A DNA stretch of 46,077 nucleotides. Origin: Pelargonium nanum (lineage: Eukaryota > Streptophyta > Magnoliopsida > Geraniales > Geraniaceae). The first letter of the stretch is position 1. The number at the start of each line of letters is the position of its first letter. The notes below the pieces were generated by a model. That model worked only from the letters and a program-made list of their open reading frames with translations, was not told where the DNA came from and searched no databases. Positions 45,784 to 46,077 of this stretch are shown here, one piece after another. The position numbers and the translations under genes are program-made. The stretch covers positions 1 through 46,077 of the forward strand of contig JAYMTF010000201.1 of the NCBI GenBank assembly GCA_036897485.1, read 5' to 3'.

Positions 45784-46077
45784 TTTTTTTTTTACAGGAA
45801 ATAAATTTTATTTCATTTAGTTGTAAAGCTCGAAATCAGTACAAAACAAATAAAACGAGATAAAACTATAACATAAATGGATTCTGCAAACTAAAACAAG
45901 GAAAACAACTAAATTGCGGAATTGAAAAACTGATAAATCCGAAAGCAATATGAACCTCATCCTAGACAAGACGAACTCAACCACAAAGATGGGAGAAAAC
46001 TCAATTGGCCTGGGAAGAATCCAATAAATCAAACCAGGGGAACTAGGCAAACCCTCCCCCCCGATCTGTCCAACCAA
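45784..46077 (-). repeat. 3' end of a retroposed sequence, cut by the window edge
   Basis: On the minus strand the sequence ends with AATAAAATTTATTTCCTGTA and then a run of A (plus-strand T run from 45784). The preceding 260 bases are T-rich with no stop in one frame up to the window edge, but the composition is not protein-like. It resembles the 3' UTR and A-tail of a LINE or other retrocopy. The rest lies outside the window. Confidence 0.4.

Overview
The window is plant nuclear DNA, almost certainly from a eudicot. It holds intron-split genes with AT-rich introns, plant-only families (tonoplast sugar transporter, AT-hook/PPC protein) and many kinds of plant transposon. The species cannot be named from the sequence. 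All five genes I can reconstruct lie on the minus strand, so transcription runs from high to low coordinates. I rebuilt each one by hand from splice sites with matching phase; none was checked against transcripts.

In transcription order: (1) 45.7-29.1 kb, a 731-codon MORC-type GHKL ATPase with a C-terminal CW zinc finger, in 16 coding exons plus a 5'-UTR exon. (2) 26.3-21.1 kb, a 363-aa AT-hook motif nuclear-localised (AHL) protein with a GC-rich first exon and a 5'-UTR intron. (3) 13.0-10.4 kb, a complete 245-aa eIF6, which begins with a 10-nt coding exon. (4) 8.2-5.3 kb, a 722-aa tonoplast sugar transporter (TST/TMT) with the long central loop of that family. (5) 4.3-1.8 kb, a 407-aa alpha/gamma-adaptin-binding protein p34 (AAGAB-like). 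They look like independent housekeeping or regulatory genes, not a pathway cluster. Two of them (MORC, AHL) act on chromatin.

Mobile DNA fills most of the remaining space. A decayed 6.7-kb LINE (13325-20042) with 16-bp target-site duplications sits about 290 bp upstream of the eIF6 start codon, in the same orientation. Long MORC introns hold a 653-bp hAT-type element with a perfect 8-bp duplication, a tRNA-derived SINE with an 18-bp duplication, two SINEs of another family, two Ty1-copia RNase H fragments, a MITE-like element, an LTR/primer-binding-site remnant and a perfect 24-bp inverted repeat. eIF6 intron 5 holds a mariner-like element with another repeat apparently nested in it. The TST-eIF6 gap has a 102-bp solo LTR with a 5-bp duplication and a SINE remnant. 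Several introns carry local tandem duplications.

The most interesting gene is the MORC ATPase. It joins a roughly 120-residue N-terminal segment with a SPOC-like look, a GHKL ATPase core and a CW finger. As far as I recall, Arabidopsis MORC1-7 lack a CW finger. No operons, CRISPR arrays, rRNA genes or intact tRNA genes were seen.
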